DNA of 64,000 nucleotides from Nocardioides panzhihuensis (GTDB lineage Bacteria > Actinomycetota > Actinomycetes > Propionibacteriales > Nocardioidaceae): positions 5,481,501 through 5,545,500 of the forward strand of contig NZ_JACBZR010000001.1 of the NCBI RefSeq assembly GCF_013408335.1, given 5' to 3'. The notes beneath the pieces are model-generated. The model saw only the letters and a list, made by a program, of their open reading frames with translations. It ran no database searches and had not been told where the DNA came from. A program made the translations under genes and the position numbers. Position 1 is the stretch's first letter. Every line of letters begins with the position of its first letter. Positions 8,913-17,299 of the stretch are shown one piece after another.

Positions 8913-11900
8913 ATGAAGGTCAAGCTCACTCTGCACCGGCCCGGTGTCGCGCCCGCGGATGTGATCGTCACAGCAGACTCCACGGCGACCGCGGGCGACG
9001 TCGCACGGCACATCGCCGACGCCGACCCGGCGCGCTCCGTGATCGCGGGTGAGCACGACGTCCTGACGCTGGCCGTCGCCCCGCCGACCGCCGACCGGAT
9101 GGAGCCGCTCGAACCCGACGTACCCATCGGTGATGCGCCGATCGGGTCCGGCTTCGCGGCCGCGGTCGTCAACATGGGCCCGGACAACGAGATCACCGGC
9201 TCGCGTCGCAAGAGCGTCGGCGTGCTGCGGGCGATCGACGGTCCGGTGCGGGGGCAGGCGTTCCCGCTGACCACCGGCCACGCCTCGATCGGCCGCGGTC
9301 CCGAGAACGAGATCGTGCTCGCCGACCCGATGGTCTCCAAGCGCCACGCCCGCATCGAGGTGGACCGCTCGGTCGAGCTGGTCGACCTCAACTCGGCCAA
9401 CGGCGTCGTCGTCGACGGCACCCAGGTCTCCCGCGTACGTCTCGCGCCGGACACGCCCGTCGTCATCGGCAGCACCACGCTGGTCATGCAGCTCTCGGCC
9501 GACTTCCTCTCCGCCGTCGAGGACCCGGTGCTCGAGCGCGGTGGCGGTCTGCTCTTCAACCGAAGCCCGCGGGTCGACGTGCGCTACCCCGGCACCGAGC
9601 ACCCGCCGCCGTGGATGCCCACGGAGATGCAGAAGAAGCTGTTCCCGTGGTTCGTGCTGATCGCGCCGATCATCATGGCGCTCTCGATCTACGCGATGAC
9701 CGGCCGCGCCCGCGCGCTGCTGCTGGTCGTGATGACGCCGATGATGGCGATCGGCAACTACCTCAACCAGCACCGTCAGGCGGGCGCCAAGCAGGACCAC
9801 GAGATCGAGCTCTTCGAGCGGCAGTTCGAGAAGCTGGAAGAGGTCTTCTACCGCAGCAAGCCCGAGGAGGAGCTGGCCCGCAACGAGGAGGTCCCGGCGG
9901 TCGCCGAGGTCTTCGAGCAGGCGATGCAGCTCGGTCCGCGGCTGTGGACCCGGCGTCCCGAGCACTGGAACTTCCTGTCCGTACGCCTCGGCACCACGCG
10001 CGCCCTGTCGCGCAACTCGATCGCCGAGCGTGACACCCAGAACGGTCTGCCCGACTACATCGAGCGCATCGATCGTCTGAAGGAGCGCTACAAGTACGTC
10101 GACGACGTGCCGTTGCTGGAGTCGCTGCCCGCGGTGGGTTCCGTGGGTGTCGCCGGCCCGGCCGGCCCGGCGGCCGATGCGATGCGCGGGATCGCGGTGC
10201 AGCTCTTCGGGCTGCACGCGCCCAACGAGGTCGTCAGCGTCGCCTTCGCCGACCCCGACTGGGTCGAGGAGTTCGAGTGGCTCAAGTGGCTGCCGCACAC
10301 CACCTCCGAGACCAACCGCTTCAAGGACATGCCGCTGGCCGACTCCGCGCCGACGGCGAATGCCCTGCTCAGCGCGCTGGAGGAATACATCATGCGCGCC
10401 GGACGGACCGCTGAGCACCGCGGCCCGTTCCCAGAGAAGTGGAACCCGATGCAGTACGGCACCGACGTCGCTCGGGCCGGCGAGGAGACCAACGCACGGG
10501 TCCAGGTCTCGATCATCGTCTTCGTCACCAACGACGCGCCCGTGGACCGGGCCCGCCTGGTCCAGGTCCTCGAGCGGGGCGCCGACGTCGGCGTACATGC
10601 CGTCTTCCTCTCCTCGACCGTCGAGGCGCTGCCGGCGGTGTGCCGCAGCTATCTCGACGTGAGCGACGGTCTGGAGCGCGCCACCGTCGGACTGGTCCGC
10701 AACGGCGACCTCTTCGACGGTGTCACCGTCGAAGGTGTCTCCAACGCCTACATGGAGATGTTCGCCAAGCGGCTCGCGCCTGTCGTCGACGCCAGCACCG
10801 TCGTCCACGACTCCTCCGACCTGCCGAACTCGGTCGGCTTCCTCTCCCTGGTCGGCAACGAGGTCGCCGAGGACCCGCACTCCGTCGTGGAGCGCTGGCG
10901 GCAGAACAACTCGATCATCGACCGCTCCGACCGGCCGCGTCCGCGGCTGAAGAAGGCCGGCAACCTGCGCGCCATCATCGGCCAGGGAGCCTCCGACGCG
11001 ATGACGCTCGACCTGCGTACGCAGGGCCCGCACGCCCTCGTCGGCGGCACCACCGGTGCCGGTAAGTCCGAGTTCCTGCAGGCATGGGTGCTCGGCATCG
11101 CCTCGGCCCACTCGCCCGACCGGGTGACGTTCCTCTTCGTCGACTACAAGGGCGGGTCGGCCTTCGCCGACTGCATCGAGCTTCCGCACTGCGTCGGCCT
11201 GGTGACCGACCTGAGCCCGCACCTCGTACGCCGTGCGCTGACCAGCCTCAAGGCCGAGCTGCACCACCGCGAGCACCTCTTCAACCGGAAGAAGGCCAAG
11301 GACCTCCTCGAGCTGGAGAAGCGACAGGACCCGGAGTGCCCGCCCGCGTTGGTGCTCGTCATCGACGAGTTCGCTGCACTGGCCGGTGAGGTGCCGGAGT
11401 TCGTCGACGGTGTCGTCGACATCGCCCAGCGAGGTCGTTCGCTCGGCATCCACCTGATCATGGCGACCCAGCGTCCGGCCGGTGTCATCAAGGACAACCT
11501 GCGAGCCAACACCAACCTCCGTGTCGCGCTCCGTATGGCCGACGAGACCGACTCCAAGGACGTCGTCGACGACCCGATCGCCGGGACCTTCCCGCCGTCC
11601 CTGCCGGGCCGCGGCATCGCGAAGACCGGACCCGGTCGCCTGACCCCGTTCCAGTCCGCGTACGCCGGTGGCTGGACCCGCGACGACGAGGTCGTCACCG
11701 CCGATGTGAGGGTGGCCGAGCTCAAGTTCGGTTCGATCACGGAGTGGGAGCCGGAGCGTCCGCCGGAGAGCGACTCGCACGACGAGGACCTCGGCCCCAA
11801 CGACCAGAAGCGGATCGTGGCCAACCTGATCAATGCCTCCGCGACCGCTGGCCTGATGACCCCGCGGCGACCGTGGCTCGACGACCTGGCGTCCGTGGTC

Positions 11901-13418
11901 GACATGCGCGACCTGCCGCTGGAGGGTGACGGACAGATCCTGCTGGGTCTTGCCGACCTCCCGGAGCGGCAGCAGCAGAACGCGATCTACTTCGCTCCCG
12001 ACCGCGACGGGTCCCTGCTCATCTTCGGGTCCTCCGGTTCGGGCAAGTCGACCATGCTGAAGACGATCGCGACCGCCGCCGGCGCCCGTCCGGAGCTCGG
12101 CCGGGTCCAGGTCTACGGCCTCGACTTCGCCTCCGGCGCGCTGGGTGCGATCGCGCGCCTCCCGCACGTCGGCTCGATCATCGACGGCGACGACGCCGAG
12201 CGTCTGCAGCGGCTGATGCGCACCCTCGAGCGGGAGATGGACCGCCGCTCCGAGCTCTTCTCCAAGGCCTCGGCCGCGAACCTCACCGAATACCGTGAGA
12301 TCGCCGACCAGTCGATGCCGCGCATCCTGCTCCTGATCGACAACTACCCCGAGTTCAAGAAGGAGTGGGAGATCGCGGCCGGGCGTGCGCCGTTCTACCA
12401 GTCCTTCATGCGAGTCCTCGGCGAGGGCCGCCCGCTCGGCGTCCACGCGGTGATCACCGCCGACCGCAGCGGCTCGGTGCCGACCGCGGTCTTCGCGAAC
12501 ATCCCGCGCCGTGTCGTCATGCGGCTCTCCGACCCGAGCCAGTACGTCCTGGTCGGAGCCCCCAAGGACGTACTCAACGAGCAGTCTGCGCCCGGCCGCG
12601 CCGTCGTCGACAAGGCCGAGGTGCAGCTCGCCGTCCTGGGTGGCACGACCAACGTCGCCGAGCAGACCAAGGCTCTCGACGAGCTCGTCGCGCAGCTGCG
12701 TGCTCAGGGTGTTCCCGAGGTCGGCGAGATCGGTGCCCTGCCCACGAAGGTCTCCAGCCGGTCCCTTCCCGCGCAGGTCGACGGCCAGCCCGTCTTCGGC
12801 ATCGCCGACGACACCCTGGCGCCTCGGGGCTTCGAACCGATCGGTTCGTTCATCGTCACCGGTCCGCCGCAGTCGGGCAAGACCAACGTCCTCAAGGCGC
12901 TCGTGGAGTCCATGGAGCGCTTCGACCCCGAGGTGAAGCTGTTCCACCTCGGCAGCCGTCGCGCCATGCTCGGCGACTTCCGGCCCTGGGTACGCAGCGC
13001 CACCCGCCCCGACGACGAGAAGACGCTCGTCACCGAGCTCGCCGAGATCGTCGCCGACGAGTCCTTCCCCGGCCGCATCATGATCGTCGCCGAGGACATG
13101 ACCCACCTGGCCGACGGTCCCGCCGACCGCCCGATGCGCACCCTGCTGCAGGCGATCAACAACTCCGACCACCTCTTCGTCGGCGACGCCGACGTCACCC
13201 GCGCCGGCGGCGGCTCGGGTGTCATGGGTGAGTGGAAGGCCGCCCGCCAGGGAATCGTGCTCAAACCGGACACCTACGACGGCGACACGCTGTTCAAGGT
13301 CCCGTTCGGAAAGCTCAAGCGCACCGACTTCCCGGCGGGCCGTGGAATCTTCGTCCAGGCCGGTCGGACGGTGACCATGCAGATGCCTCTGGCGAGCGAC
13401 AACGAGAACGACGTATGA
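8913..13418 (+). CDS. EssC-like type VII secretion ATPase with N-terminal FHA domain
   Basis: A 1501-residue FtsK/SpoIIIE-type secretion motor. Order of parts: a ubiquitin/YukD-like N-terminus (about 1-90, MKVKLTLHRPGVAPADVIV); an FHA domain (about 100-195, IGRGPENEIVLADPMVSKRHARIE, then LNSANG); two membrane segments (about 243-285); then three ATPase domains with P-loops GTTGAGKS (about 712), GSSGSGKS (about 1038) and GPPQSGKT (about 1316). FHA-plus-three-ATPase architecture is that of EssC in the Firmicutes type VIIb system, not mycobacterial EccC, which lacks FHA. Its natural substrates are probably the WXG100-like proteins encoded directly downstream. Residue positions are estimates from codon position. 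Confidence 0.88.
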   Translation: MKVKLTLHRPGVAPADVIVTADSTATAGDVARHIADADPARSVIAGEHDVLTLAVAPPTADRMEPLEPDVPIGDAPIGSGFAAAVVNMGPDNEITGSRRKSVGVLRAIDGPVRGQAFPLTTGHASIGRGPENEIVLADPMVSKRHARIEVDRSVELVDLNSANGVVVDGTQVSRVRLAPDTPVVIGSTTLVMQLSADFLSAVEDPVLERGGGLLFNRSPRVDVRYPGTEHPPPWMPTEMQKKLFPWFVLIAPIIMALSIYAMTGRARALLLVVMTPMMAIGNYLNQHRQAGAKQDHEIELFERQFEKLEEVFYRSKPEEELARNEEVPAVAEVFEQAMQLGPRLWTRRPEHWNFLSVRLGTTRALSRNSIAERDTQNGLPDYIERIDRLKERYKYVDDVPLLESLPAVGSVGVAGPAGPAADAMRGIAVQLFGLHAPNEVVSVAFADPDWVEEFEWLKWLPHTTSETNRFKDMPLADSAPTANALLSALEEYIMRAGRTAEHRGPFPEKWNPMQYGTDVARAGEETNARVQVSIIVFVTNDAPVDRARLVQVLERGADVGVHAVFLSSTVEALPAVCRSYLDVSDGLERATVGLVRNGDLFDGVTVEGVSNAYMEMFAKRLAPVVDASTVVHDSSDLPNSVGFLSLVGNEVAEDPHSVVERWRQNNSIIDRSDRPRPRLKKAGNLRAIIGQGASDAMTLDLRTQGPHALVGGTTGAGKSEFLQAWVLGIASAHSPDRVTFLFVDYKGGSAFADCIELPHCVGLVTDLSPHLVRRALTSLKAELHHREHLFNRKKAKDLLELEKRQDPECPPALVLVIDEFAALAGEVPEFVDGVVDIAQRGRSLGIHLIMATQRPAGVIKDNLRANTNLRVALRMADETDSKDVVDDPIAGTFPPSLPGRGIAKTGPGRLTPFQSAYAGGWTRDDEVVTADVRVAELKFGSITEWEPERPPESDSHDEDLGPNDQKRIVANLINASATAGLMTPRRPWLDDLASVVDMRDLPLEGDGQILLGLADLPERQQQNAIYFAPDRDGSLLIFGSSGSGKSTMLKTIATAAGARPELGRVQVYGLDFASGALGAIARLPHVGSIIDGDDAERLQRLMRTLEREMDRRSELFSKASAANLTEYREIADQSMPRILLLIDNYPEFKKEWEIAAGRAPFYQSFMRVLGEGRPLGVHAVITADRSGSVPTAVFANIPRRVVMRLSDPSQYVLVGAPKDVLNEQSAPGRAVVDKAEVQLAVLGGTTNVAEQTKALDELVAQLRAQGVPEVGEIGALPTKVSSRSLPAQVDGQPVFGIADDTLAPRGFEPIGSFIVTGPPQSGKTNVLKALVESMERFDPEVKLFHLGSRRAMLGDFRPWVRSATRPDDEKTLVTELAEIVADESFPGRIMIVAEDMTHLADGPADRPMRTLLQAINNSDHLFVGDADVTRAGGGSGVMGEWKAARQGIVLKPDTYDGDTLFKVPFGKLKRTDFPAGRGIFVQAGRTVTMQMPLASDNENDV

Positions 13419-13543
13419 ACGAGGCAACGAACCTGTTTTTACGCTTCACAGGGAAGAAGAGTGTGGCCTACGGTGGCCACCGGCGTCCGCTGACGGGGCG
13501 TCTTGAAATGAAAACCGCGGGAAAGGGAATGATCGATGAGTGA
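13415..13543 (+). CDS. Possible 42-residue coupled ORF between EssC-like gene and esx copy 1
   Basis: An ATG at 13415 overlaps the EssC-like stop codon (ATGA). The frame MNEATNLFLRFTGKK... stays open until a TGA at 13541 that overlaps the start region of the first WXG100-like gene (ATGAGTGA). Such double overlap would allow translational coupling across the gap. Its last codons (ATGATCGATGAGTGA) are conserved upstream of the second esx copy although the rest is not. That may simply reflect the conserved ribosome-binding region GGAAAGG. No family was recognised. Confidence 0.25.
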   Translation: MNEATNLFLRFTGKKSVAYGGHRRPLTGRLEMKTAGKGMIDE

Positions 13544-13823
13544 CTTCGGGGCAACATACGACGAGATGACCGGCACCGCCGACAAGCTCGACCAGGGCAA
13601 GGACACGATCGAGTCCGCTCTGGACGAGTGCCAGGGCTACGTCGACGAGCTCGTTCAGGACGGGTTCAAGACGGAGAAGGCGTCGGGCAAGTTCCAGGAC
13701 GGCTACACCGAGATGACCACGGGTCTGAAGGACGCCATTGCTGGTGTCGAGGACATGGCGCAGGCTCTGCGTGACATGGCCACGGCGATCCAGGACCTGG
13801 ACTCCCAGCTCGCTGGCGGCTGA
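13536..13823 (+). CDS. WXG100-like secreted protein, copy 1
   Basis: A 95-residue, Cys-poor, almost entirely helical protein of WXG100 size. The turn position carries FKT (DGFKTEKAS) rather than the canonical WxG. A YxxM segment follows, and the protein ends AIQDLDSQLAGG. It should fold as a helical hairpin and be exported by the EssC-like ATPase encoded just upstream, with which it is probably cotranscribed. The protein is identical to that at 14061-14348; the coding DNA differs by one silent T/C change near the end. The start ATG has GGGAAAGGGA upstream. Confidence 0.83.
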   Translation: MSDFGATYDEMTGTADKLDQGKDTIESALDECQGYVDELVQDGFKTEKASGKFQDGYTEMTTGLKDAIAGVEDMAQALRDMATAIQDLDSQLAGG

Positions 13824-13872
13824 GCCGCAGCGTTTGCCTGACCGGGCTAGCAGAAACTTTACTTTCGGAGAT

Positions 13873-13900
13873 GTTTAGAACTCGGCGTAGCGGGTAGGAC
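13873..13900 (+). promoter_or_regulatory. Putative esx promoter, shared motif
   Basis: GTTTAGAACTC followed after about ten bases by GGGTAGGAC lies in the gap before the second esx copy. The same 11-mer, again followed by GGGTA(T)GA at identical spacing, occurs at 32701-32728 before the other WXG100 operon. It is read as a -35/-10 pair with a 15-nt spacer. An ECF-type sigma factor is possible because of the AGAAC core. No experimental start site is known. Confidence 0.4.
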
Positions 13901-13969
13901 TACCGTGACGACGTCGATCGCCCGGATCCCGGACCATGCCCGGGATGAGGCCTATCTGCTCGTCGGGTT

Positions 13970-13995
13970 CACGCTTCACGACCCCGTGAGGCGTG
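13970..13995 (+). other. Hairpin in the 5' leader of esx copy 2
   Basis: CACGCTTCACG pairs with CGTGAGGCGTG around an ACCC loop, giving an 11-bp stem with one G-U pair about 65 nt before the second esx gene. A second weaker hairpin (ATCCCGG/CCGGGAT) lies just before it at about 13925-13946. They could terminate read-through from copy 1 or protect the leader RNA. Confidence 0.45.
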
Positions 13996-14060
13996 AGTGA
14001 CTGTGACGACCGGCGCCGCAATGGTGTCGTGTAATGAAACCGCGGGAAAGGCAATGATCG

Positions 14061-14348
14061 ATGAGTGACTTCGGGGCAACATACGACGAGATGACCGGCA
14101 CCGCCGACAAGCTCGACCAGGGCAAGGACACGATCGAGTCCGCTCTGGACGAGTGCCAGGGCTACGTCGACGAGCTCGTTCAGGACGGGTTCAAGACGGA
14201 GAAGGCGTCGGGCAAGTTCCAGGACGGCTACACCGAGATGACCACGGGTCTGAAGGACGCCATTGCTGGTGTCGAGGACATGGCGCAGGCTCTGCGTGAC
14301 ATGGCCACGGCGATCCAGGACCTGGACTCCCAGCTCGCCGGCGGCTGA
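14061..14348 (+). CDS. WXG100-like secreted protein, copy 2 (identical to copy 1)
   Basis: This second gene encodes exactly the same 95-residue protein as 13536-13823. The roughly 30 nt before the start (AAACCGCGGGAAAGG) are also conserved, while the rest of the 238-nt spacer is unique. It has its own probable promoter at 13873 and its own terminator at 14357, so it can be made independently of the ATPase operon. This may raise the amount of a secreted protein needed in excess (inference). The lack of divergence points to recent duplication or continuing gene conversion. Central FKT replaces WxG. Confidence 0.83.
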   Translation: MSDFGATYDEMTGTADKLDQGKDTIESALDECQGYVDELVQDGFKTEKASGKFQDGYTEMTTGLKDAIAGVEDMAQALRDMATAIQDLDSQLAGG

Positions 14349-14356
14349 TCGACTCT

Positions 14357-14393
14357 GCGGCGGGAGGCCCAGCGAAAGCTGGGCCTCCGCCGC
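14357..14393 (+). terminator. Intrinsic terminator after esx copy 2
   Basis: GCGGCGGGAGGCCCAGC pairs with GCTGGGCCTCCGCCGC around a GAAA tetraloop with one bulged G. This very stable hairpin lies 9 nt after the stop codon. Confidence 0.75.
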
Positions 14394-14455
14394 TCTCATA
14401 TGTCCATTTCTCGGCCGATGGCCGGTCTTGCTAGACGTCCGAAAGGTGCGGCACC

Positions 14456-14755
14456 GTGCCAGATGTAGCGATTACATTCTCCGATCTCGAGGCGGCGGCC
14501 TCCAGCTTGGGGACGATCATCGATGAGTTCGACAATGCCACCAGTAGATCCGAGGATCTCGAGGCTGATATCGGTGACCCGTTCGACAAGAGCGAGCTGC
14601 GCGATCAGGCGTGTGACTTCGAGGAGCGCTGGGACGACAAGCGCGATGAGCTCAAGGAGAGTCTCGAAGGCGTGAAGAAGCACATCGATGATGTCGTTAG
14701 TGGCTTCAAAGGCGGAGACAACGATATGGCCGTGGCATTCACGGCCAAAGAGTAG
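14456..14755 (+). CDS. Small helical T7SS partner protein (WXG100/LXG-associated type)
   Basis: A 99-residue acidic, helical protein starting with GTG (MPDVAITFSDLEAAASS). Its length, two-helix pattern and the FEERWDDKRDEL stretch recall WXG100 relatives and the small helical partners of T7SS toxins. There is no WxG. The next gene starts only 9 nt downstream and encodes a larger probable secreted protein. The small protein is therefore likely to be its chaperone or co-secreted partner (inference from context). No C-terminal YxxxD/E export signal is visible. Confidence 0.7.
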   Translation: MPDVAITFSDLEAAASSLGTIIDEFDNATSRSEDLEADIGDPFDKSELRDQACDFEERWDDKRDELKESLEGVKKHIDDVVSGFKGGDNDMAVAFTAKE

Positions 14756-14764
14756 GGGTAGACC

Positions 14765-15904
14765 ATGTTCGGTGGCATGCCGGATTCCCCACGCGGCCGT
14801 GAGATCAAGAGTGTTGAGGGCTCTCCCTCAGGCATCATCTCGCGGGGGCAGGACATCATCAGGATCGGCACGATGATGGAGACCGCCGCTGACACGCTGC
14901 GAGGGATCAAGGAGAACACCTTGTCCAGCGGCGCGATGAGCGGCGAGGCGATCGCCAAGCTGCAGGAGACCATCGGCGACTCCTACAAGACATTGGACGA
15001 AGCGGCTGATCTCTACAAGCCGGTCGGCCCGGTGATCGTGAAGTACGGCGAAGTGCTCGAGACGTACAAACCGTTGATCGACAACACCGCTACGACCTGT
15101 TCAGATCTCTGGGAGACGTACGACGCGCTCCCCGGTGACAAGGACGGCAGTCTGGAGCCCGAGGCCGACGGCGGCGTGCTGGGCATGGGCGGTCATGACG
15201 CGGACAGTCCCGAGGCCAAGCAAGAGGCCGAGGACAACCAGGCAAAGAAGCAGGCCTACGACGCGTGGGAGAACGCGGCCGAGCGTTTCGACACGTGGTA
15301 CGACGTATGGGAGGACGGCTACGACGAGGCCGTCTCCGGGATCACCAACGGACTGTCCGGAAAGATCGAGGACGGCTTCTGGGAGGTGCTCGATGACATC
15401 GTGGCGGTCCTGGAGATCGTTGCGATGGTCGTCTTCGTGATCGGGCTGTTCGTCGCAGGGCCATTCGCTGCCATCGCGCTCGCACTGTCTGCTGCGATCC
15501 TCCTTGCGCGAGCGATTCAGTTCTGCGCTGGTGAATGTACGGGCATGGAATTGTTCACAGCTGCCCTCGACGTCGTTCCGTTCGGGAAGTTCGGCAAGAT
15601 GGCCGACGGGATCGCGGAGCTGGGCGAGAACGCTTCCAAGCTGTCCAAGTTCAGCACGGGCCTCAAGTTCGCGAGCGGGCTCGACGACGCCGCACTCGGC
15701 CGTAAGGCCTTCGGCGACATCATCACGTCGATCCACACGGGTCTCGATGTCAGCGACTTCGCCCGGATCGGCGAGAACGCCAACCTCTGGCAGGCGGCTG
15801 GAGAAGTCCAAGGCGCAATCGTGAAGCACGGCTTCTCGGTCTATGGCCACGTCAACGCTGGAATTGGTCTCGGCGGCGGGTCGCTCGTGGATGCCTTCAA
15901 CTGA
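14765..15904 (+). CDS. Probable T7SS effector with pre-toxin-like architecture
   Basis: A 379-residue protein encoded right after a small WXG-type partner. The N-terminal about 215 residues are helical and acidic (MMETAADTLRGIKENT, LWETYDALPGDKDG), resembling the targeting half of WXG/LXG-type secreted proteins. Residues about 215-255 are a long hydrophobic stretch (IVAMVVFVIGLFVAG... LALSAAILLARAIQ). The part after it (ALDVVPFGKFGKMADGIAEL) looks like the pre-toxin linker found before polymorphic toxin domains. The C-terminal about 100 residues (LDVSDFARIGENANLWQ... AGIGLGGGSLVDAFN) match no toxin family I know, so the active part is either novel or missing. The position between esx genes and uncharacterised partners supports a secreted role. 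Confidence 0.65.
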   Translation: MFGGMPDSPRGREIKSVEGSPSGIISRGQDIIRIGTMMETAADTLRGIKENTLSSGAMSGEAIAKLQETIGDSYKTLDEAADLYKPVGPVIVKYGEVLETYKPLIDNTATTCSDLWETYDALPGDKDGSLEPEADGGVLGMGGHDADSPEAKQEAEDNQAKKQAYDAWENAAERFDTWYDVWEDGYDEAVSGITNGLSGKIEDGFWEVLDDIVAVLEIVAMVVFVIGLFVAGPFAAIALALSAAILLARAIQFCAGECTGMELFTAALDVVPFGKFGKMADGIAELGENASKLSKFSTGLKFASGLDDAALGRKAFGDIITSIHTGLDVSDFARIGENANLWQAAGEVQGAIVKHGFSVYGHVNAGIGLGGGSLVDAFN

Positions 15905-15942
15905 GTATCGGCCTGATCATCTCACCTAGCTAGCAGAAGGAA

Positions 15943-16581
15943 ATGATGGAAGCGGAGTGGCTTGCGGAAGGAGTCCTTCCCCAAAGCGACTGGACTCGGG
16001 TACCTCGCGAACGCACTGGCGAACCGGAAGAGTGGTTCCAGAGCGAGATCGCACGCATCCGATCCTGGTGGGGCGAGGAATCCTGGGGTCCTGGTGTTGA
16101 AACGGCGGTCCGTGAGGCCCTGACCGACGCCGTGGCGAAAGCCGTCGAGCAAGGAACGTTGTCGGTGATGCTGCACTGGCCGCTCGGCGTCCCTGTGCCG
16201 AGCCGGGTTCGGATCGTGCTGGCCGCGGGCGCTCCGCTGGACGTCGCAGGATGGCGCGAGGCAGGGTTCGACGTGGACGAATACCCAGGCGCGGCCTTCG
16301 GTCCTGGCCTCAAGTGTGTTGCCGTACGCGAAGAGACGATCAATGGTGAGAAGCTCCAGCTCTTCACTGCCGTGTATTCGTTCAGCGCCGCGTCAGGAAG
16401 TGTTCTGGTCATCGCGGAGGCCGGCTCTCGGGAGATCTTCCAGATGACGATGGCCGGCCTTCCGGTGTTGCTCTCCACGTTGCAGGTCACGGAACCGAAC
16501 GGGCAACGGTTCGCTGCAGATCCAGTTTCAACAGTCACACGTAAGCCGACAGACGAATGGGAGGGCATTTCCAATGCCTAA
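15943..16581 (+). CDS. Hypothetical protein downstream of T7SS effector
   Basis: A 212-residue soluble protein with no signal peptide. It starts MMEAEWLAEGVLPQSDW and has a good AGAAGGAA ribosome binding site. The central part alternates hydrophobic strands (VRIVLAAGAPLDV; LQLFTAVYSFSAASGSVLVIAEA; IFQMTMAGLPVLLSTL), suggesting an antiparallel beta-sheet plus helices, perhaps like the PsbP/LpqN fold (weak inference). It ends eight bases inside the next gene. Its place directly after the effector makes an immunity or chaperone role plausible, but there is no homology to prove it. Confidence 0.6.
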   Translation: MMEAEWLAEGVLPQSDWTRVPRERTGEPEEWFQSEIARIRSWWGEESWGPGVETAVREALTDAVAKAVEQGTLSVMLHWPLGVPVPSRVRIVLAAGAPLDVAGWREAGFDVDEYPGAAFGPGLKCVAVREETINGEKLQLFTAVYSFSAASGSVLVIAEAGSREIFQMTMAGLPVLLSTLQVTEPNGQRFAADPVSTVTRKPTDEWEGISNA

Positions 16582-17272
16582 ACCGGTGGCCCCGAGCCCT
16601 ATGGACTGGGCTGCAGTACAGATGGCAGGCACCGGATTCGACATCAACGAGCTCAACAGAGTTGTCCGGGACTACGCGCACATCGAGCTGGAGCTGGCGG
16701 CCAGGGACCGACGACGCACCCCTGCCGAGCGCATGATCTCGAAGTTGATGACATGGGTGGCGATCGTCGGCCTCATCGTTCTCGGATTTGCGGTCGCCGC
16801 AGTCATCGGCGGCCGCGCCAGCGGCGGGGTGATCGCACTCGTCTACGTCGCATGCGTTCTCGGCGCGTTCTCGGTGCTGTACTTCTACCTGCAGTGGCGC
16901 GCCCTGCCTTATCGGCAGGCGGACCGCACAGTGTCCGCATTCAGCATCATGGCGACGATCTTCGCCGTGGGGCTGATCGTTGCGATTCTCGCGGCCAACA
17001 TGGACAACTCGCTGTGGTGGCTCATGATGATTCCTGCGGTGGCTCTTCTGGCTGTCTCGGTCGGAGCGATCGTCGGGCATCACCGCTTCCGTTCCGAGAC
17101 GAAGCCACCGGCGGTCGATCTCGACCAGCTTTCACCCGAGAACGAGCAGGTTCTCCTCGAGAGTCGGCACCGGGCGCTCCTACGACTGCGTGCGCGCAAG
17201 GTCGTCTCCTATGCCGACTTCGAGAACTACGACAATTCGCCGCTTCGATCGGTCAGGAATGGTGGGGTGTGA
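16574..17272 (+). CDS. Hypothetical integral membrane protein in T7SS locus
   Basis: A 232-residue protein overlapping the upstream gene by 8 nt, so cotranslated with it. Residues 1-55 are soluble and helical (ELNRVVRDYAHIELELAARDRR). Four membrane segments follow (about 60-82, 86-108, 120-145 and 148-170; for example LMTWVAIVGLIVLGFAVAAVIGG). A roughly 60-residue cytoplasmic tail is rich in Leu and Arg. It is not an EccE or EssB relative that I can recognise. A membrane-bound immunity protein is one option because the effector has its own hydrophobic stretch; a structural accessory is another. Confidence 0.6.
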   Translation: MPKPVAPSPMDWAAVQMAGTGFDINELNRVVRDYAHIELELAARDRRRTPAERMISKLMTWVAIVGLIVLGFAVAAVIGGRASGGVIALVYVACVLGAFSVLYFYLQWRALPYRQADRTVSAFSIMATIFAVGLIVAILAANMDNSLWWLMMIPAVALLAVSVGAIVGHHRFRSETKPPAVDLDQLSPENEQVLLESRHRALLRLRARKVVSYADFENYDNSPLRSVRNGGV

Positions 17273-17299
17273 CCATTGAGTGCTCAAGGAGGGATCCCG

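Noticed and set aside
8724..13427. Minus-strand open frame of 1567 codons opposite the EssC-like gene
   Set aside because: Repetitive His/Arg/Asp/Gly-rich composition without motifs is typical of antisense frames in high-GC DNA; the plus strand has a complete FtsK/SpoIIIE protein.
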